From Neorhizobium huautlense (GTDB lineage: Bacteria > Pseudomonadota > Alphaproteobacteria > Rhizobiales > Rhizobiaceae), in contig NZ_JAUSRF010000002.1 of the NCBI RefSeq assembly GCF_030811685.1, positions 372,001 to 436,000 on the forward strand: 64,000 bases of DNA. Reading direction: 5' to 3'. Below, one piece after another: positions 47,109-55,755 of the stretch. Numbering within the stretch: the stretch's first letter is position 1; every line of letters begins with the position of its first letter. Both the position numbers and the translations under genes were made by a program. The notes below the pieces were generated by a model. That model saw only the letters and a program-made list of their open reading frames with translations, had not been told where the DNA came from and ran no database searches.

Positions 47109-47140
47109 TCTTTTATAAGTCGATTGTTGACTATAAAAGA
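47109..47140. promoter_or_regulatory. AT-rich inverted repeat upstream of the DUF882 gene
   Basis: TCTTTTATAAGTC (47109-47121) faces GACTATAAAAGA (47129-47140). The arms match over 12 positions with one extra A, around a GATTGTT spacer. It lies about 100 bases before the TTG start in a 248-base gap. With no G/C stem or T run it looks more like a protein-binding site than a terminator. Confidence 0.45.
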
Positions 47141-47238
47141 ATTGCTTGTGGACATGTGGCGGATTTGCCATGGTGTCACCGCATTTCACAGTCATGTGAG
47201 GCAGCATTGGCTTTGCTGTCAATCGGACGGGGATAGAC

Positions 47239-49074
47239 TTGCCGTATCAGAATGAAAACACCACGCCCGGAAATGGGACAGGGCGCAGCGGGTTCGCTGC
47301 ACGTTGCCTGTCGTTTTCCAAGCGCGTTGTCGCCGCAGCCTCGCTTTGCGTGGTTGCGCTGCCATTGATGTCGGCGGTGTCGGCGACCTCTGCGTCTGCC
47401 GAGACCCGCAGCCTGAAGCTTTATTACACCCATACGCGCGAAAAGGCGGAGATCGTCTTCAAGCGCAATGGCCGTTTTGACCCCAAGGGTCTGGCGCAGC
47501 TCAACCAGTTCCTGCGTGACTGGCGCCGCAACGAGCCGACGAAGATGGACCCGCGTCTTTTCGACCTCGTCTGGGAAGTCTACCGCCGCGTCGGTGCCAA
47601 GGATTATATCCACATCGTTTCCGCCTACCGTTCGCCGGCCACCAACGGCATGCTGCGTTCGCGCACCAAGGGTGTCGCCAAGAACAGCCAGCACACTCAG
47701 GGCAAGGCGATGGACTTTTTCATCCCCGGCGTGAAACTGTCGACCCTGCGCGCCACCGCCATGCAGTTGCAGGTCGGCGGCGTCGGTTTCTATCCGACCT
47801 CCGGTTCGCCCTTCGTGCATCTCGATGTCGGCGGCGTTCGCGCCTGGCCGCGCATGTCGCGTGATGAACTGGCCCGTCTTTTCCCGAAGGGCAACACGAT
47901 CCATCTTCCGTCCGACGGCAAGCCGCTGCCGGGTTATGATCAGGCTCTGGCCGATTACAAGAAGCGTGTCGGTGCGGATTCGATCGAGATTGCCAGCACG
48001 GCAGGATCGGTATCCTCTTCCGCGACCGTGAAGAAAAAGAAGAACCTGCTGGCCATGCTGTTTGGCGGCGGCGACGAGGATGAAGATCCCGATGCCATCT
48101 CCACGCCGGCACCGGCAGCGCCGGGCCGTCCTTCTGCGCCGGCAACGGCAGACGAGGGCGAAAGCGCGCCGGTCATGGTTGCTTCCGCGCAGCCGCAGGC
48201 GCCGGATATCGATGCACCGGTTCCGCAGTCGCGCCCGGCCTTCCGTCAGGACAACGGCACCAGCCTTGCCAATGCGCTTTATTCGCAAGGCGGCCGCAGT
48301 GCTGCTCAGGATGCGCTTCAGGCAGCCCTGCCGGCCCAGCAGAATGGCGAGAATTTTGCCGATCTGCAGCAGTATAACATCCCGGTTCCGACCCTGCTTG
48401 GCCCGCGCGGCATGAGGGGCGATGCCGAAAGCAGCACGGTCACGGCCTATGCTGCGGCCATCAACCGGGCCGAAATGAACGGTTCCGCCATGCCGGTCCC
48501 GGCGCATCGTCCGGCCTTCTCTGCCGGTCCGATGAATGCATCGCTGCCTGCACCGCAGTCGCAGCAATCGCAGCAGCTGGCCGCCGCAGCACCCGAAGCG
48601 GCTCCGAACACGCTCGACGCGCAGGCGCAGCATCTGGCCGCAGGCGGTCAGGTGGCCGAAGGTTCGCAGGCGCTGACGCCGGAACTGGTCGCCGCCCTTG
48701 CCAGAAGCGCCGAACATGGCCGCTCGAATGAGGCATCCGTTCCGCTTCCGGGCAAGCGTCCGGTTCAGGTGGCACTTGCCAATCCGTCTTCCGTGAACGG
48801 CGCTGCCCGTGTATTCGGTGACGGTTTTGATGCGCCGAAGCCGGTTGCCAAAACGCAGGCCAAGGTCACGCCGGCTGCCAATGCGGCTCCTGCCGACAAC
48901 GCTTTGACCGGTGACAAGCTGGCCCAGTGGGCGCAGAGCAAGGGCAAGGCGGAAGCTTCGGCAAAGGCGCCGCGTGTCGCTTCGTCCGCGCGTTCGTTCA
49001 GCACCGACAACGCCGCCATGAACGACGGTTTCAAACCGGCGCATCCGGTGGCGATCGATCCCGGCCGGTTCTGA
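47239..49074 (+). CDS. DUF882 (M15-like) peptidoglycan-hydrolase-type protein with long low-complexity tail
   Basis: This 611-residue exported protein has a signal peptide (about 28-54, VVAAASLCVVALPLMSAVSA), then a DUF882/peptidase M15 domain (about 58-225) with likely zinc ligands in SQHTQGKAMDFF (His and Asp) and PFVHLDVGG (His). Relatives such as MepK cut peptide cross-links in peptidoglycan. The remaining 385 residues are Ala/Pro/Gln/Ser-rich without a recognised domain. It starts with TTG at 47239 after GGACGGGGAT. A strong terminator follows. The upstream inverted repeat may regulate it. Confidence 0.87.
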   Translation: MPYQNENTTPGNGTGRSGFAARCLSFSKRVVAAASLCVVALPLMSAVSATSASAETRSLKLYYTHTREKAEIVFKRNGRFDPKGLAQLNQFLRDWRRNEPTKMDPRLFDLVWEVYRRVGAKDYIHIVSAYRSPATNGMLRSRTKGVAKNSQHTQGKAMDFFIPGVKLSTLRATAMQLQVGGVGFYPTSGSPFVHLDVGGVRAWPRMSRDELARLFPKGNTIHLPSDGKPLPGYDQALADYKKRVGADSIEIASTAGSVSSSATVKKKKNLLAMLFGGGDEDEDPDAISTPAPAAPGRPSAPATADEGESAPVMVASAQPQAPDIDAPVPQSRPAFRQDNGTSLANALYSQGGRSAAQDALQAALPAQQNGENFADLQQYNIPVPTLLGPRGMRGDAESSTVTAYAAAINRAEMNGSAMPVPAHRPAFSAGPMNASLPAPQSQQSQQLAAAAPEAAPNTLDAQAQHLAAGGQVAEGSQALTPELVAALARSAEHGRSNEASVPLPGKRPVQVALANPSSVNGAARVFGDGFDAPKPVAKTQAKVTPAANAAPADNALTGDKLAQWAQSKGKAEASAKAPRVASSARSFSTDNAAMNDGFKPAHPVAIDPGRF

Positions 49075-49097
49075 GCCGACTCCTCTGAAACAACAAA

Positions 49098-49129
49098 AGC
49101 CCGTGTGGACCGATCCTCACGGGCTTTTT
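49098..49129 (+). terminator. Rho-independent terminator after the DUF882 gene
   Basis: AGCCCGTG (49098-49105) pairs with CACGGGCT (49118-49125), followed by TTTTT. It starts 24 bases after the stop. Confidence 0.92.
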
Positions 49130-49187
49130 CTTTGCGTGGTGCGCGCGGTTCGGCCCGGGGCTATCGCATGTGGATTGGGAGGGTGCA

Positions 49188-49352
49188 GCTTGCTCCAAAT
49201 GATCTCCCCCCTTGGGGGAGATGTCACCGAAAGGTGACAGAGGGGGGGAGCAACGGTGCGGCAGATGTTTCGAAAGCGGCCTTCACACCAGAAACACCCC
49301 CTCTGTCCTGCCGGACATCTCCCCCTCAAGGGCGGAGATCGGCTGGGCGCAC
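49188..49352. repeat. RIME-like mosaic repeat, full copy
   Basis: Same order of parts as the copy at 4952-5121: left flank GCTTGCTCC, a CTCCCCCC/GGGGGAG palindrome, GTCACCGAAAGGTGAC, a run of G, a central spacer ending CCAGAAACACCCCC, then the right palindrome and the flank GGCTGGGCGCACC. The spacer differs between copies while the ends are nearly identical. It lies between the DUF882 terminator and the nnrS end. Confidence 0.8.
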
Positions 49353-49384
49353 CGTCCGAGTGCCATATGCGATAGCCCTGCGGT

Positions 49385-50605
49385 TCAGCCCATCGTCTGG
49401 CGGCGAACGCGTATCAGCATCGGGCCGTATTCGATGAGATAAAGCCCGAATGCTGATAGCCAGAGCAGGCCGGCCGACGCATAGATCACGTCGAGATGCG
49501 CGGACAGGATGGCGGAGAGCGGGCGGATCAGCGCGCAGAGAAGAATGGCGGCGTAGCAGAGGTTCGTCATTTTCGATGCCGTCAACTGCCGGCCGGTATG
49601 GCCGCGTGTGGCGCGGGTCATGACGGCCAGCATCATGCCCGACATCGTGCCGACGGTCAGAACATGCATGGCCGATGCCCGGTCGATCCAGCCGAGTGCG
49701 GCAGCAGCGATGGCCATGAAACCAAGCGGCACGAACAGATAGGCGACATGGAGGATGGTCACCAGCGTTTCGCGCGTCGTCGTCCAGCCGCGCCAGCGAT
49801 AGAGGCGGGCAAATTGTATCGCGGCGGCAATGCCTGCGGCGATAGCTGTGATGCGTCCTTCCGGCGATACGGACCAGATGAGAAGTGCCGCTACCGACGT
49901 GAGTATGGTGATCATGTCGAAACGGTCGAAGGGTGTTGGAAACCGCGTCGCGCCCTGTTTGGCCAGCCAGTTGCGGGTAAAGCTCGGGATGATGCGGCCA
50001 CCGATGACGCAGACGAGGGCGATATAGGCGGAAATGCCGAAGCGCGAGGCGTAATCCGGCGCGCCGATGGCAATGGTTTCGTAGTGAAAACCGAGATTGG
50101 CGGCGGTGAGCACACCAACCCCGATCAGCACTTTCAGGTTCTTCCACTGCTTGCCGGCGATGATTTCGCGGGCGCTGATGATGAGGAGTGCGGGCAGGAA
50201 GAGCGCATCCAGCATTGCGGCCGGTAATACACCGATCACGTCCGGCGCGAGCATGGCGAGCCGGCCAAGGCACCAGAGCGAAAACAACCCGGCGAGCGGC
50301 CAGCCGGAAACGGGCAGGCGGCCCGTCCAGTTGGGAACGGCGGTGAGGAAAAAGCCGGCGAGAATGGCGCTGCCGAAACCGAACAGCATTTCATGCGCGT
50401 GCCAGGCGTAAAGCCCGTAAGCGTCAGCGATTTCGATCTGGCCGGTAAGCGCCGTGATCCACAGAACCATGGTGATGCAGGCCCAGATGGCGCCGCCGAG
50501 GAAAAACGGTCGAAAGCCGTAGGAAAACAGCACCGGCCCGGTCTGCAGAAGTCCGCGCGGAACGGCGCCGCGTCGGGTGGGAATGCTCTGGTCGATGGGG
50601 GACAT
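49385..50605 (-). CDS. nnrS: NnrS-family heme/copper membrane protein
   Basis: This 406-residue inner-membrane protein has about twelve transmembrane helices. Family features include YGFRPFFLGGAIWA near residue 25, YAWHAHEMLFGFG near 65 with conserved histidines, and GGRIIPSFTRNWL in the middle. NnrS proteins are induced by nitric oxide and protect cells under nitrosative stress. AGGAG six bases before the ATG at 50605 fixes the start; the frame extends to 50728. It is divergent from the Crp/Fnr regulator, and an FNR-like box lies between them. Confidence 0.92.
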   Translation of the reverse strand: MSPIDQSIPTRRGAVPRGLLQTGPVLFSYGFRPFFLGGAIWACITMVLWITALTGQIEIADAYGLYAWHAHEMLFGFGSAILAGFFLTAVPNWTGRLPVSGWPLAGLFSLWCLGRLAMLAPDVIGVLPAAMLDALFLPALLIISAREIIAGKQWKNLKVLIGVGVLTAANLGFHYETIAIGAPDYASRFGISAYIALVCVIGGRIIPSFTRNWLAKQGATRFPTPFDRFDMITILTSVAALLIWSVSPEGRITAIAAGIAAAIQFARLYRWRGWTTTRETLVTILHVAYLFVPLGFMAIAAAALGWIDRASAMHVLTVGTMSGMMLAVMTRATRGHTGRQLTASKMTNLCYAAILLCALIRPLSAILSAHLDVIYASAGLLWLSAFGLYLIEYGPMLIRVRRQTMG

Positions 50606-50659
50606 GGCGAGGCTCCTGAAGATGCTCGCCTGATCTGGCTTGAAAATTTCCGGCTTTCG

Positions 50660-50673
50660 TTGATGAATCGCAA
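50660..50673. promoter_or_regulatory. Fnr/NnrR-type binding site between nnrS and nnrR
   Basis: TTGATGAATCGCAA has the TTG-N8-CAA dyad of the Crp/Fnr superfamily sites recognised by FNR, DNR and NnrR. It lies 55 bases before nnrS and 70 bases before the regulator gene, placed to serve either or both. The right half (CGCAA) departs from the ATCAA consensus. Confidence 0.6.
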
Positions 50674-50742
50674 GCAAAATGAAGATGAGGCAGTTAGTCA
50701 GGTCCCAAGGCTTGCAGAGGCGGGTCAATATGGAGGTCGGAT

Positions 50743-51441
50743 GTGAAGCTCGATATCGGTCTGGTCAAACACCTTCCGCTTTTCGCCGACATGGCCGATG
50801 GCGATATCGAGGTGATGCTTTCACATGCAGTTTCGCGGCGGATCGCCGTGGGCGATGCGGTGTTCGATCAGGGCTCGCCGGCCTCGCATTTCTTTCTGCT
50901 TCTGAATGGCCGGCTGAAGGTGAGCCAGGTTACGCCGCAGGGCGAGCAGGTGATCGTGCGCATGGTCAATCCCGGTGATCTTTTCGGGATCGCCAAGGCT
51001 CTGCAGCGAACCGATTACCCTGGCACGGCGCTTTGTGTGTCCGAAGCCGTGGCTCTTTGCTGGCCGATGGATCTGTGGTCGCAGATGATCGAGCAAAATC
51101 CGCGGCTGGCCGTCACGGCGATGACGGCGATCGGCCAGCGCCTGCAGGAGGCCCATACGCGCATTCGCGAAATTTCGACCGAGGACGTGGAGCGGCGGGT
51201 GGCGCATGCGGTGCTGCGGCTGAGCGAGCAGGCGGGGCGCGAGGAGGGCGATGGTTTGCGCATCGATTTCCCGATCACCCGGCAGGACATTGCGGAGCTG
51301 ACGGGCACGACGCTTCACACCGTGTCACGCATCCTGAGTGCCTGGGAAGGCAGGGGGCTGGTGACCGGCGGGCGCCAGAAACTGCTGGTGCGCGATGTGG
51401 CGAGGTTGAGGGCTCTGGCAGAAAACGAAAAATCGGCCTGA
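50743..51441 (+). CDS. nnrR: Crp/Fnr-family regulator, NnrR type
   Basis: This 232-residue regulator has an N-terminal cyclic-nucleotide-binding fold (about 10-125: LFADMADGDIEVMLSHAV, then VFDQGSPASHFFLLLNGRLK) and a C-terminal winged HTH (about 175-220, ITRQDIAELTGTTLHTVSRI). There is no N-terminal cysteine cluster, so it is not FNR proper. The recognition helix TTLHTVSR and adjacency to nnrS point to NnrR, a nitric-oxide-responsive activator. It starts with GTG, five bases after GGAGGT. The gene name is inferred from context. Confidence 0.85.
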   Translation: MKLDIGLVKHLPLFADMADGDIEVMLSHAVSRRIAVGDAVFDQGSPASHFFLLLNGRLKVSQVTPQGEQVIVRMVNPGDLFGIAKALQRTDYPGTALCVSEAVALCWPMDLWSQMIEQNPRLAVTAMTAIGQRLQEAHTRIREISTEDVERRVAHAVLRLSEQAGREEGDGLRIDFPITRQDIAELTGTTLHTVSRILSAWEGRGLVTGGRQKLLVRDVARLRALAENEKSA

Positions 51442-51452
51442 AACGGAAACGG

Positions 51453-51487
51453 AAAAGGGCGGCCGCGAAAAACGCTGCCGCCCTTTT
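51453..51487. terminator. Bidirectional terminator between nnrR and gapR
   Basis: AAAAGGGCGGC (51453-51463) pairs with GCTGCCGCCCTTTT across a CGCGAAAAAC loop region. Flanking A and T runs let it serve nnrR on the plus strand and gapR on the minus strand. Confidence 0.88.
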
Positions 51488-51516
51488 ATGAAAAGTCCGG
51501 AGATGAAGGCAGCCGA

Positions 51517-51795
51517 TCAGGCTGCTTCTTCTTCCTCGGTGCCGGCGCCCGGGATCATGCCGAGAGCGGAGAGGTAGGTGTCGAGGATGAGATCCTCTTC
51601 CATGCGCTCCTGGTCGTCCTTCTTGCGAAGGGCGATGACCTTTTTCATGATCTTGGTATCGTAGCCCATCGACTTTGCCTCGCCATAGACATCCTTGATG
51701 TCGTCGGCGATAGTCTTCTTTTCTTCTTCCAGTCTTTCGATGCGCTCGATAAAGGCGCGGAGTTGGTCGCGGGCGACGCCATGGGCATCAGACAT
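51517..51795 (-). CDS. gapR: GapR-family DNA-binding protein (DUF2312)
   Basis: This 92-residue protein starts [20 protein letters not shown] and continues [20 protein letters not shown], the highly conserved DUF2312 sequence. GapR of Caulobacter clamps overtwisted DNA and supports chromosome replication and segregation. Here the usual core is followed by a slightly longer C-terminal tail ending [10 protein letters not shown]. It ends in a terminator shared with nnrR. Confidence 0.93.
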   Translation of the reverse strand: MSDAHGVARDQLRAFIERIERLEEEKKTIADDIKDVYGEAKSMGYDTKIMKKVIALRKKDDQERMEEDLILDTYLSALGMIPGAGTEEEEAA

Positions 51796-51883
51796 CGGGG
51801 CCTCCTAAATAGTCTCGACAATTTTACGGGTGGTGTCACCTGCCGTGAAGTGCGGGCAAGGTCAAGCCAAATCGCGCATGGGC

Positions 51884-52195
51884 TTACCCGTGGGAGGGCT
51901 TGTTGCTCTCGAATGCGGCTTTTTGAGCGTCGGACGCTTCACCCTGATGCAGGTTTTTCCAATCCTCATACGGCATGCCGTAGACGATTTCGCGCGAGGC
52001 GTCCTTGGTGAGCATGATGCCCTTTTCCTGCGCCGCGTCGAGATACCAGTTGGACAGGCAGTTACGGCAGAAACCGGCGAGATTCATCATGTCGATATTC
52101 TGAACGTCGCTGCGTTCGCGCAGATGGCTCACCAGCCGGCGGAAGGCTGCGGCCTCGAGTTCGGTTTTCTGCTGTTCGGTAAGTTCGCTCATCAT
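51884..52195 (-). CDS. DUF1244 family protein
   Basis: This 103-residue soluble protein matches DUF1244: FRRLVSHLRERSDVQNIDMM, NLAGFCRNCLSNWYLDAA and GMPYEDWKNLHQ. The CRNC pair suggests a metal or redox role, but no function is established. AGGAG five bases before the ATG at 52195 supports the start. It lies 28 bases downstream of the N-formylglutamate amidohydrolase gene and is probably cotranscribed. Confidence 0.92.
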   Translation of the reverse strand: MMSELTEQQKTELEAAAFRRLVSHLRERSDVQNIDMMNLAGFCRNCLSNWYLDAAQEKGIMLTKDASREIVYGMPYEDWKNLHQGEASDAQKAAFESNKPSHG

Positions 52196-52223
52196 GCGAT
52201 CTCCTTATTCATGTCTGCGTCGT

Positions 52224-53018
52224 TCAGGCCGGGTAGGGACCGGTGCGCGACGGAAAAATCTTCGTTTCGTGCAATGCCGGATCGGCATTCATTTTCGCAA
52301 ATATCGGCGCCAGCCGCTCGGCCCATTCGTCCATGCCCCTGTCATCACCGATCAAATCCTGCCGCACTTCCAGAAGCGCATGCGGAATGCCGGGGCGCAT
52401 GCAATGGCGATACATGGTGTCGTTCTTCAAGGCGCCATCATAAGGCTCGTTGTCACCGATGAACAGGTTCGGGTCGGCGCGCAACATGTCGAGAAGCGGT
52501 TGAACGGCGCGGTGATCGCTGTCCCACAGGACGGACGCGTGCCAGGGGCGAGGAATTCCCTTCCAGGTCGGCGTAAAGGAGTGGAGAGACAGAACCAGCG
52601 GCGTTTTGCCGCTTTTTTCTGCGGTTTTGACGATCGTCAAATCGACGGCCTGATGATAGGGCCGGTGGAAGCTGTTAAGTCTATGCTCCCATTCGCTGTT
52701 TGTGATCGGATGGTTTCCCGGAATGATTGCGCCATCGGAAATGCGCATGATCAGGGTCGGGTCGTCCTCGCCTCTGTTCGGGTCGATCAGCAGTCTTGAG
52801 AAACCGCAAAGCACGGCCGGAATGTCGAGCATGGCGGCCAGCCGGCGGGTGAGGCCCTCGATGCCGATGTCATAGGCGATGTGGCGTGCGAAGGTGGCTT
52901 CATCGAGACCGAGCGAACCATAACCGGGTGGCAGCCGGTTCATGGCGTGATCTGCGAGCAGCACCATCCCGCCGTCATAATTTCCCTGTAGAATTTCGTA
53001 GGAACCGAAGTCCTGCAT
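52224..53018 (-). CDS. N-formylglutamate amidohydrolase family protein
   Basis: This 264-residue enzyme is of the FGase family, which hydrolyses N-formylglutamate in histidine degradation; the family also includes less defined members. Signatures are VLLADHAMNRLPPGYGSLGL, AHIAYDIGIEGL-like helix, LIDPNRGEDDPTLIM and the late HALLEVRQDLIGDD. No hut genes lie nearby, so the true substrate may differ. It is the first gene of a pair with the DUF1244 gene. Confidence 0.88.
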   Translation of the reverse strand: MQDFGSYEILQGNYDGGMVLLADHAMNRLPPGYGSLGLDEATFARHIAYDIGIEGLTRRLAAMLDIPAVLCGFSRLLIDPNRGEDDPTLIMRISDGAIIPGNHPITNSEWEHRLNSFHRPYHQAVDLTIVKTAEKSGKTPLVLSLHSFTPTWKGIPRPWHASVLWDSDHRAVQPLLDMLRADPNLFIGDNEPYDGALKNDTMYRHCMRPGIPHALLEVRQDLIGDDRGMDEWAERLAPIFAKMNADPALHETKIFPSRTGPYPA

Positions 53019-53232
53019 TGCTGGCTGCCCGACTTACCAATTGTTTGTTTTGTGTGATTTTTAATCGCGAGCTTGATCGCACGCAGATTGCGGATAGGCA
53101 AGGCGAAGGCGTCATAAACACAAGGATTCGGCTCTCAAACGGACGCTAAACGATTAGACTTTCGTTTGACTTTCGGTCGTCATCGCGCCAAGACAGTCGC
53201 ATCTGATTTAGCAGGGGACCCCGCCACACACC

Positions 53233-53703
53233 GTGTCAAAATCGTCCTTGTTCTCCATGTCCGCCCTTTTGTCGCCAACTCTTTTCGGGCTGGCGCTTGC
53301 CGCTGGCGTGTCGCTTTTCGCGCCCAGCGAAGCGCGCGCCGATTTCCGTGTGTGTAACGGAACCCAGAATCTCGTCGGTGTCGGTATCGGTTACCGCGCC
53401 CAGGAAGGATGGATTTCCGAAGGCTGGTGGCAGGTTCCTGCCTCGAGCTGCGCCACTCTCATCGAGGGCGAATTGGAATCACGTTATTATTATCTCTATG
53501 CCGAGGATTCAGCCCGTGGTGGCCGTTGGACCGGCGAAGTCAGCATGTGCGTCGCCGAGAACGAATTCAAGATTACCGGTGTCGGAGACTGCTTTGCCCG
53601 CGGTTACCAGAAGATGGGCTTCAAGGAATATGACACAGGCCGGCAGGGGAGCTGGATGGTCCAGCTTTCCGACACACCCGGCGCGCAAGAAGGCCAGAAC
53701 TGA
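53233..53703 (+). CDS. DUF1036 exported protein
   Basis: This 156-residue secreted or periplasmic protein has a signal peptide (LLSPTLFGLALAAGVSLFAP, cut after ARA near residue 36) and a DUF1036 domain: DFRVCNGTQNLVGVGIGYRA, GWISEGWWQVPASSCATL and YYYLYAEDSARGG. Cysteines in the conserved places suggest disulfides. Function is unknown. GTG at 53233 is used; ATG at 53257 is the alternative. Its stop overlaps the pyruvate kinase start (TGATG), an arrangement also common in rhizobia. Confidence 0.9.
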   Translation: MSKSSLFSMSALLSPTLFGLALAAGVSLFAPSEARADFRVCNGTQNLVGVGIGYRAQEGWISEGWWQVPASSCATLIEGELESRYYYLYAEDSARGGRWTGEVSMCVAENEFKITGVGDCFARGYQKMGFKEYDTGRQGSWMVQLSDTPGAQEGQN

Positions 53704-55142
53704 TGAAGCGTAATCGCAAGGTAAAAATTCTTGCAACTCTCGGTCCGGCATCGTCCGAAGAGGCGATGATCGAGAAGCTGCACGAAGCCGGCGCCGATCT
53801 CTTTCGTATCAACATGAGCCATGCCAGCCACGACATGATGCGCACGCTGATCACGCGTATTCGTGCCGTTGAAGCCCGCTCCGGCCGCCCGATCGGCATT
53901 CTCGCCGACCTTCAGGGCCCGAAACTGCGCGTCGGCAAGTTCGCCAATACCAAGGTGACGCTGGCCCCCGGTCAGACCTTTACGCTCGACAACAATGAAG
54001 AGCCGGGCGACGAAAACCGCGTATTCCTGCCGCATCCGGAAATCCTGTCTTCCGTGAAGGTTGGCGACCGCCTGCTGATCGACGACGGCAAGCTGGCGCT
54101 GAAGGCAACGGCGGTGGATGGCAAGTCGATCACCTGTACGGTCGTTGCCGGCACCAGCATTTCCGACCGCAAGGGCGTCAGCCTGCCGGATACGCTGCTC
54201 GAAGTCGGCGTTTTGACCGACAAGGACCGCGCCGATCTGGACGCCGTTCTCGCCACCGACGATGTCGACTGGGTTGCGCTCTCCTTCGTGCAGCGCCCGG
54301 AAGATCTGGTCGAAGTGCGTCGCATTTCCGGTGGTCGCGTCGGCCTGATGTCGAAGATCGAAAAGCCGCAGGCTCTCGAGCGCATCGAGGAAATCATCGA
54401 GCTTTCCGACGCACTGATGGTTGCCCGTGGCGACCTCGGTGTCGAAATGCCGATCGAAATGGTTCCGGGCATCCAGAAGCAGCTGACCCGCGCCTGCCGC
54501 CGCGCCGGCAAGCCGGTCGTCGTTGCCACGCAGATGCTGGAATCGATGATCACCGCCCCGGTGCCGACCCGCGCCGAAGTGTCGGACGTGTCGATTGCCG
54601 TGTTCGAAGGCGCAGACGCCGTCATGCTGTCGGCCGAATCGGCTTCCGGCCAGTATCCGGTCGAAGCCGTGTCGATGATGGCGTCGATCGCGCATCAGGT
54701 GGAGCAGGATCCGCTTTACCCGAGCATCATCTACGCACAGCGCGCCACGCCTGAGGCAACCGGTGCCGATGCGATTTCGCTCGCTGCCCGCCAGATTGCC
54801 GAAACGCTGAACCTGGCCGCCATCGTCACCTACACCTCGTCGGGCACGACCGGTCTTCGCGCCTCGCGCGAACGCCCGAACGTTCCGATCCTGGCGCTTT
54901 CGCCGAAGGTGCAGACCGCACGCCGCCTGTCGGTCTGCTGGGGCCTGCACTGTGTGGTTACCCATGATGCGACCGACCTCGACGACATGGTCAACCGCGC
55001 CTGCCGCATCGTTGCCGAAGAACAGTTCGGCAAGGCCGGCGACCGCATCATCATCTCGGCCGGCGTTCCGCTCGGCACGCCGGGCGCCACCAACATGGTC
55101 CGCATCGCCTACATTGGCGAAGACGGCCAGAGCGCTGCCTGA
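53703..55142 (+). CDS. pyk: Pyruvate kinase
   Basis: This 479-residue glycolytic enzyme transfers phosphate from phosphoenolpyruvate to ADP. VKILATLGPASS at residues 6-17, FRINMSHASHD, the catalytic Lys in GLMSKIEKPQALE, and VARGDLGVEMP with the metal ligands are all present. The C-terminal regulatory domain is normal. Translation is coupled to the DUF1036 gene by a one-base overlap. A terminator follows. Confidence 0.97.
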   Translation: MKRNRKVKILATLGPASSEEAMIEKLHEAGADLFRINMSHASHDMMRTLITRIRAVEARSGRPIGILADLQGPKLRVGKFANTKVTLAPGQTFTLDNNEEPGDENRVFLPHPEILSSVKVGDRLLIDDGKLALKATAVDGKSITCTVVAGTSISDRKGVSLPDTLLEVGVLTDKDRADLDAVLATDDVDWVALSFVQRPEDLVEVRRISGGRVGLMSKIEKPQALERIEEIIELSDALMVARGDLGVEMPIEMVPGIQKQLTRACRRAGKPVVVATQMLESMITAPVPTRAEVSDVSIAVFEGADAVMLSAESASGQYPVEAVSMMASIAHQVEQDPLYPSIIYAQRATPEATGADAISLAARQIAETLNLAAIVTYTSSGTTGLRASRERPNVPILALSPKVQTARRLSVCWGLHCVVTHDATDLDDMVNRACRIVAEEQFGKAGDRIIISAGVPLGTPGATNMVRIAYIGEDGQSAA

Positions 55143-55172
55143 GCCTTCTCGGGTTTGATCACGACATTCGAG

Positions 55173-55200
55173 CGGCCGGAGCAATCCGGCCGTTTCTGTT
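55173..55200 (+). terminator. Terminator after pyruvate kinase
   Basis: CGGCCGGA (55173-55180) pairs perfectly with TCCGGCCG (55185-55192) around GCAA, followed by TTTCTGTTT. It starts 30 bases after the stop. Confidence 0.85.
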
Positions 55201-55218
55201 TCAAGGGGTTTCTCGACG

Positions 55219-55746
55219 ATGCATTTGCCGACTGCCGCGATCCCCACACTTGCCGGCACCCGACTGACACTGCGCGCGCCGCGCATGGAGGACTGGTCGG
55301 CCTATTGCGCCTTCATGGCCACGGATCGTTCCATCTACATGGGCGGCCCGCATCAGGAGGCAATCGCCTGGGGTATGTTCTGCCACGATGTGGCGCAGTG
55401 GCATCTTCTTGGGCACGGTTCGCTGATGATCGAGGCGGGCGAAGGTGAGGCTGCCGCCGGACAATGTATCGGTCAGGTAGGTATCAATGCCGGGCCGCTG
55501 TTTCCCGAGCACGAGCTTGGCTGGATGCTCTACGACGGTTTCGAAGGCAAAGGATATGCATTCGAGGCAGCCAGCCGGATGCGCCACTGGGCTTTTCGGA
55601 CGCTCAAGCTTGAGACGCTCGTGAGCTACATCCATCCCGAAAACGCGGCCTCGTGCCGCTTGGCGGAACGGCTGGGCGCGGTGCTAGACAAGGATGCGGC
55701 ACGGCATGATCCGGCCGATCTCGTGTATCGGCATGCGCGCCCGTAA
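55219..55746 (+). CDS. GNAT-family N-acetyltransferase (RimJ/RimL type)
   Basis: This 175-residue acetyltransferase has the RimJ/RimL opening LAGTRLTLRAPRMEDWSAYC, a central CIGQVGINAGPLFPEHELGW strand pair, then the acetyl-CoA motif GFEGKGYAFEAASRMRHWAF and SYIHPENAASCRLAERLGA. The acceptor is unknown. It stands alone after the pyruvate kinase terminator and reads convergently with the hydrolase gene at 55756. Confidence 0.9.
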   Translation: MHLPTAAIPTLAGTRLTLRAPRMEDWSAYCAFMATDRSIYMGGPHQEAIAWGMFCHDVAQWHLLGHGSLMIEAGEGEAAAGQCIGQVGINAGPLFPEHELGWMLYDGFEGKGYAFEAASRMRHWAFRTLKLETLVSYIHPENAASCRLAERLGAVLDKDAARHDPADLVYRHARP

Positions 55747-55755
55747 GCGACGCGA

